From the NCBI RefSeq assembly GCF_039535785.1, contig NZ_BAAAXV010000002.1, positions 496,001-560,000 of the forward strand: a DNA stretch of 64,000 bases. Reading direction: 5' to 3'. Origin of the DNA: Nonomuraea helvata (GTDB lineage: Bacteria > Actinomycetota > Actinomycetes > Streptosporangiales > Streptosporangiaceae). The position numbers were made by a program, and so were the translations under genes. Positions 60,605 to 64,000 of this stretch are shown here, piece by piece (within the stretch, counting starts at the first letter, position 1; each line of letters begins with the position of its first letter). The notes below the pieces were generated by a model. That model was not told the DNA's origin, made no database searches, and was given only the letters and a program-made list of their open reading frames with translations.

Positions 60605-61183
60605 ATGGACCTCGACGACGTGCTCCACTCCGTCGGCCCGCGGCTCCGGGCGCTGCGCCAGGAGCGCGGGGCGACGCTGACGCAGCTGTCCGGGAGCACC
60701 GGCATCTCCGTCAGCACGCTGTCACGGCTGGAGTCCGGGCAGCGCAAACCGACCCTGGAGCTGCTCCTACTGCTGGCCCAGGCCCATCAGGTGCAGCTCG
60801 ACGAGCTGATCGACGCGCCCGTGACCGGCGATCCGCGTGTGCACATGCGCCCGTTCAAACGCCACGACATGACGTACGTCCAGCTGAGCCGCCGGCCCGG
60901 CGGGATGCAGGCGTACAAGCAGATCTACCCGCCGCGCTGGCCGGGGTTCGAGCCCGAGCAGAGGGTCCATGAGGGCTACGAGTGGCTGTACGTCCTGTCC
61001 GGGCGACTACGGCTGCTCCTCGGGGAGCACGATGTGATCCTCACGCCGGGCGAGGTGGCGGAGTTCGACACGAGGACGCCGCATGCGTTCAGCAACCCCG
61101 GCGATGAGCCGACGGAGGTCCTGGCGCTGTTCGGTCCGCAGGGTGAGCGCATGCACGTCCGCGCCCGGCCCGCCGCCCGCTGA
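60605..61183 (+). CDS. XRE-family regulator with cupin domain
   Basis: 192 residues. N-terminal helix-turn-helix RLRALRQERGATLTQLSGST and GISVSTLSRLESGQRKPTLE; C-terminal cupin (about 95-190) with HEGYEWLYVLSGRLRLLLGE and PGEVAEFDTRTPHAFSNPGD. Such regulators bind small ligands in the cupin and act as local repressors or activators. It is divergent from the flavoprotein-methyltransferase fusion gene. Confidence 0.85.
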   Translation: MDLDDVLHSVGPRLRALRQERGATLTQLSGSTGISVSTLSRLESGQRKPTLELLLLLAQAHQVQLDELIDAPVTGDPRVHMRPFKRHDMTYVQLSRRPGGMQAYKQIYPPRWPGFEPEQRVHEGYEWLYVLSGRLRLLLGEHDVILTPGEVAEFDTRTPHAFSNPGDEPTEVLALFGPQGERMHVRARPAAR

Positions 61184-61262
61184 CCACGCTCCCGTTCCGC
61201 CGAGGTCCGGCGGCGGGGTTTGATGGCGGGTTTGATGGCGGGGGCACGTGGCAGTCGGGTGC

Positions 61263-61856
61263 ATGATGAAGCACGTGATCGAGTCCGTGAAGCGGTGGGT
61301 GCGCGGGCACCGGCCGGACGGCAATCCACTGCGGCGGCGCTCCGACCGCCTGGAGAGCGCCGCGCTGGCGATGGCGGCGCTGCTCGTCCTGCTCAGCGTG
61401 TGGCCGGCGGTCATGGCGGGGCGGGAGGCGTACGAGGAGGCGCGGCATGCGGGCGCCGCACGCCGGACTGTGGAGGCGACGTTGCTGGCGGACGCGCCGG
61501 TCACGCGCCTGTCGTTCGGGGAGGTCTCCCGTGGCGGGCTGACCTCCGCGCGGTGGACGGCGCCTTCCGGGCTGGAGCGCACCGGCCAGGTGCCGGCCCC
61601 GTCCCTGGCCAAGGCGGGTGCGAAGGTGCGGATCTGGGTCGGTCCCGATGGCCGGCGGGTCGCCGCGCCCCCGAGCCCCGCTGAGCTCCGGGTCACCGCC
61701 GTGGTGACGGCGCTGCTGTTCGTGACCGTGGCGGCGGCGATCGCGCTCCTGGCGTTCGCCGGGTTCCGCCGGGTGCTCGACCGGGGCCGTTACCGTGCCT
61801 GGGAGGCCGCCTGGGCGCTGTCCGCCGAGCGGTGGCGGCGGCCGCGCCCGTCGTAG
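61263..61856 (+). CDS. Rv1733c-like membrane protein
   Basis: ATG 61263 gives 197 residues. Two membrane helices (about 32-50 and 143-168) flank an outer domain of about 90 residues; the N-terminal NPLRRRSDRLESAALAMAAL and the AKVRIWVGPDGRRVAAP segment match the Rv1733c family of actinobacterial membrane proteins, whose function is unknown. Stands alone. 61857-62084 has no gene. Confidence 0.7.
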   Translation: MMKHVIESVKRWVRGHRPDGNPLRRRSDRLESAALAMAALLVLLSVWPAVMAGREAYEEARHAGAARRTVEATLLADAPVTRLSFGEVSRGGLTSARWTAPSGLERTGQVPAPSLAKAGAKVRIWVGPDGRRVAAPPSPAELRVTAVVTALLFVTVAAAIALLAFAGFRRVLDRGRYRAWEAAWALSAERWRRPRPS

Positions 61857-62084
61857 CGGTTTTCCCATACCGAAATCGCATGGTCAGCCATGCGCCTGAT
61901 CAACGGCTCGCCCAGCTCACAGGCCAGATCAGTGCCGAACGCCCGCATGTGCGAGCGTCTATGGTGAAACGGAGTCACGTGTTCGCCCGCTTCATGGACG
62001 GGGTGCGGGCGCGGGGCGCCCGGTTCGGCCGGGCTGTGCTGGAGCCGCCCATGGCCGCCGCGGCGCCCCGCTGTCTCTCCTCGC

Positions 62085-62543
62085 TTACGCGTCCGTGCCG
62101 AAGCCGTCGAGCGCCTCGCGCTCCTCGAGGGTGCGCAGCTCCTGGAAGACCGTGATGTGCAGGTCCGCGGGCGCGTCCAGCCGCGAGTTCAGCGACTCCC
62201 AGGGCGTCACCGTGGGCGGCGCCACCTCCGACGCGCCCGCCGACACCAGCCGCTCGGTGGTGCCGCGCGCGTCGTCCACCTCGAACGCCACCCGGATCTT
62301 CGGCGCCACCTGACGCCCCACCTCGACATCGTCGATCATCTTCTTCTGCGCCGGGTTAGCGATCTCCAGCGTGGCCCGTCCGGCGTCCAGGATCGCCACC
62401 CGCGCGCCGTCATCGCCGGAGAACGCGGCCTGCTCGGGCAGGCCCAGCACGTCGCGGTAGAAGGCGACCGCGGCCTCGTAGTCCTCGGCCTCCACCACCA
62501 ACCGGAGCTGGCGGACCGGGCGGTCTTCGTCGGGCGTGCTCAT
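62085..62543 (-). CDS. Glyoxalase/VOC-family protein
   Basis: 152 residues with two beta-alpha-beta-beta-beta halves: LRLVVEAEDYEAAVAFYRDV LGLPE and KIRVAFEVDDARGTTERLVSAG, plus WESLNSRLDAPADLHITVF. The VOC superfamily includes dioxygenases, antibiotic-binding proteins and isomerases. Substrate unknown. Confidence 0.82.
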   Translation of the reverse strand: MSTPDEDRPVRQLRLVVEAEDYEAAVAFYRDVLGLPEQAAFSGDDGARVAILDAGRATLEIANPAQKKMIDDVEVGRQVAPKIRVAFEVDDARGTTERLVSAGASEVAPPTVTPWESLNSRLDAPADLHITVFQELRTLEEREALDGFGTDA

Positions 62544-62605
62544 GGGGTCTCCTCCAAGGGACGGGGGCGTTCAGTCCCCTGCTCCAACCCGACCGCACCC
62601 GCCTT

Positions 62606-63499
62606 TCATCCCCGCCCGTAACGGTCTTCGGCCCGCCAGAAGTACCAGAAACCGGCGATCAGCGCGAAAACCGCCCAGAACACGCACGACACCCAGACCG
62701 TCCGCGGCGGGTCGTGGCTGCCGATGAGGAGGTCGCGCATCCATTCGATGTAGGAGGCCGCCGGGTTCAGGTACATCACCGTGGCCACCCACTCCGGCAG
62801 GCCCGCGCTGTTGACGACCTTGTCGTGGATGGCGAAGAACACCCCGGACGCGTACAGCCACGTACGCATGATGAACGGCAGCAACTGGTTCAGGTCGCGC
62901 ATCGAGGCGCCCAGCCTGGCGAGCACCAGCCCGGCCCCGATGTTGAACGACGTCTGCAGCACCAGCACGACGGGGACCATCAGCCAGAACCACGTGAGCG
63001 GCTCCCCGGTGAGCAGCACGATCAGCAGCAGCACGCCCATGGAGATGGCCAGCTGCTGCAGCTCCTGGATCGTGTACGCCAGCGGCAGCGACGCCCGCGG
63101 GAAGTGCAGGGCGCGGATCAGCGACAGGTTCCCGGAGATCGACTTGGCGCCCGCGGTGGCGGTCCGCTGCGTGTACGTGAAGACGAACATCCCGGTGAGC
63201 AGGAACGCCGGGTAGTTGTCGACGTTCTTGCTGCCGCCCAGGATGAGCCCGAACATCACGTAGTAGATGGCCGCGTTCAGCAGCGGGGTGAGGACCTGCC
63301 ACAGCTGGCCCAGGGCCGAGCCCGAGTACTTGGAGACGTTGCGCGAGGTCGCGTACGTCAGGATGAAGTGCCGCCGCTCCCACAGCCGGCGCACGTACAC
63401 CGGGAGCCTGGGCCGCGCGATGGCGGGGCGCAGCCCGTGCCTCCTGGCGAGCTCGGCCAGCGACCCGCTCTCCGGCGCGGCGTTCTCCAGTTCGCTCAT
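62606..63499 (-). CDS. ABC-2-type transporter permease (polysaccharide/teichoic-acid type)
   Basis: ATG 63499, five bases after GAGG, gives 297 residues; ATG 63520 is an alternative. The protein has about six membrane helices, with WERRHFILTYATSRNVSKYS before the first and QLWQVLTPLLNAAIYYVMFG later, typical of TagG/RfbA/Wzm-like permeases that export lipid-linked glycans. The matching ATPase is not in the window but would be expected nearby outside. The next gene upstream, 41 bases away, is cut by the window edge. Confidence 0.8.
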   Translation of the reverse strand: MSELENAAPESGSLAELARRHGLRPAIARPRLPVYVRRLWERRHFILTYATSRNVSKYSGSALGQLWQVLTPLLNAAIYYVMFGLILGGSKNVDNYPAFLLTGMFVFTYTQRTATAGAKSISGNLSLIRALHFPRASLPLAYTIQELQQLAISMGVLLLIVLLTGEPLTWFWLMVPVVLVLQTSFNIGAGLVLARLGASMRDLNQLLPFIMRTWLYASGVFFAIHDKVVNSAGLPEWVATVMYLNPAASYIEWMRDLLIGSHDPPRTVWVSCVFWAVFALIAGFWYFWRAEDRYGRG

Positions 63500-63540
63500 G
63501 CGCACCTCATCGGTGTTCATCGGGTCGGGGGCCGCGCCGG

Positions 63541-64000
63541 TCAGGGCATCGCGAGGGTCACTCCCGTCACGGCGAAGCGTTCGACGGCCGCCAGGTGTCC
63601 CCCGGTGGAGGCCACGACGGTCAGCGTACGTCCCGGCGTGGCCGTGAACGAGACCCGGGCCGACCACGGCGAGCCGCTGCCGCCGGCGCTCACGCAGCAC
63701 CTCTGCCCCACCGGCGTGGCCGAGCCCGGCTGCCTCACCTGGACCCTGATGCTCTCGTCCACGCCCGAGATCCGCCCTCCCACGGTCAGCGGGGAGCGCA
63801 CGACGGCGCCGTACCCGGGCTTGGTGAGCGAGAGCGAGGTGTCGTCGGTGCCGACCACCTCCCAGGGCGCGTCGCCGCCCGAGCCGTACCTGACCAGGTG
63901 CACGACGGCCGCGACCAGCGGTCGCGAGTTGTCCTCGCCGCGGTAGGCGACGTGCACCCGCGCGTGGGCGCCCTGTGCGACCGTCCTGGCGACCCGGTCG
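63541..64000 (-). CDS. C-terminal part of a secreted or surface protein with an Ig-like domain
   Basis: The minus-strand frame is open to the window edge and ends at 63541; 152 residues are visible. VGGRISGVDESIRVQVRQPG and a following FTATPGRTLTVVASTGGHL look like a beta-sandwich of the Gmad2 type found in spore-germination and surface proteins. The N-terminal part and start lie outside, so the full domain order is not known. Confidence 0.6.
   Translation of the reverse strand, partial: DRVARTVAQGAHARVHVAYRGEDNSRPLVAAVVHLVRYGSGGDAPWEVVGTDDTSLSLTKPGYGAVVRSPLTVGGRISGVDESIRVQVRQPGSATPVGQRCCVSAGGSGSPWSARVSFTATPGRTLTVVASTGGHLAAVERFAVTGVTLAMP

Noticed and set aside
58964..61183. 739-residue plus-strand open frame
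   Set aside because: It is antisense to the flavoprotein fusion until 60604; only the XRE-cupin part from 60605 is real.

Overview
The window is high-GC actinomycete DNA. Its many SARP/BTAD regulators, GC-rich codons, 4-bp ATGA/GTGA overlaps between genes and a class I mannose-6-phosphate isomerase suggest a Streptosporangiales-type soil organism such as Nonomuraea; this is inference from gene style, not a marker gene. About the first 41 kb is accessory and full of decayed insertion sequences, half-tRNAs and broken genes. From about 41.6 kb onward the genes are mostly intact and ordinary.

The most striking content is a pair of related cassettes that I read as a disulfide-rich secreted-peptide system. 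Cassette A (2.2-5.8 kb, minus strand) runs MauE/DoxX-like membrane redox protein, TlpA-like thioredoxin, ABC exporter, S26 signal-peptidase-like protease, then one 79-residue peptide with six cysteines. Cassette B (10.2-15 kb, plus strand) runs a decayed mauE-like gene, thioredoxin, S26 peptidase, ABC exporter, then three small peptides with six, eight and eight cysteines, with a convergent SARP regulator. All four peptides share a short leader with a D-R motif, a short hydrophobic run and an A-x-A site. No RiPP tailoring enzyme is visible, so the likely maturation is disulfide formation, A-x-A cleavage and ABC export. Both mauE-like genes are preceded, at almost the same distance, by three heptamers at an 11-bp period, the geometry of a SARP operator. 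A four-heptamer array of the same kind lies at 38.4 kb upstream of a small secreted protein.

Other regions: 0-2.2 kb, a methyltransferase tail, IS remnants, and truncated WD40 and TPR genes. 6.4-10.2 kb, a broken serine recombinase, an M23 peptidase with a lectin-like tail, and a small secreted protein. 16-19.8 kb, an intact large SARP-NB-ARC-TPR regulator and a decayed TPR gene. 19.8-23.1 kb, a secreted protein and two lipoprotein-like proteins. 23.1-28 kb, IS5 remnants, one of them split by a 4-kb Tn554-like element carrying two tyrosine recombinases and one cargo gene. 28.6-35.3 kb, a membrane-anchored protein, a sensor/regulator group and a frameshifted second large SARP. 35.3-38.9 kb, a truncated alginate lyase and a 2.6-kb element between two tRNA-Lys 3' halves. 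39.3-41.6 kb, an IS256 remnant and gene fragments.

The right part holds a TetR/ABC/methyltransferase efflux-type operon with a strong palindrome (41.6-45.7 kb), a Tat-exported EreA/ChaN-like protein, an OmpR-type two-component pair, a GH12 glucanase, an NmrA-like reductase divergent from an AraC regulator, a MarR regulator, a GH43-ricin galactanase-type enzyme, a TetR with an orphan ABC ATPase, manA with an apparent frameshift, small enzymes, a thioredoxin-reductase/methyltransferase fusion divergent from an XRE-cupin regulator, an Rv1733c-like membrane protein, a VOC protein, an ABC-2 polysaccharide-type permease and a partial gene at the edge.
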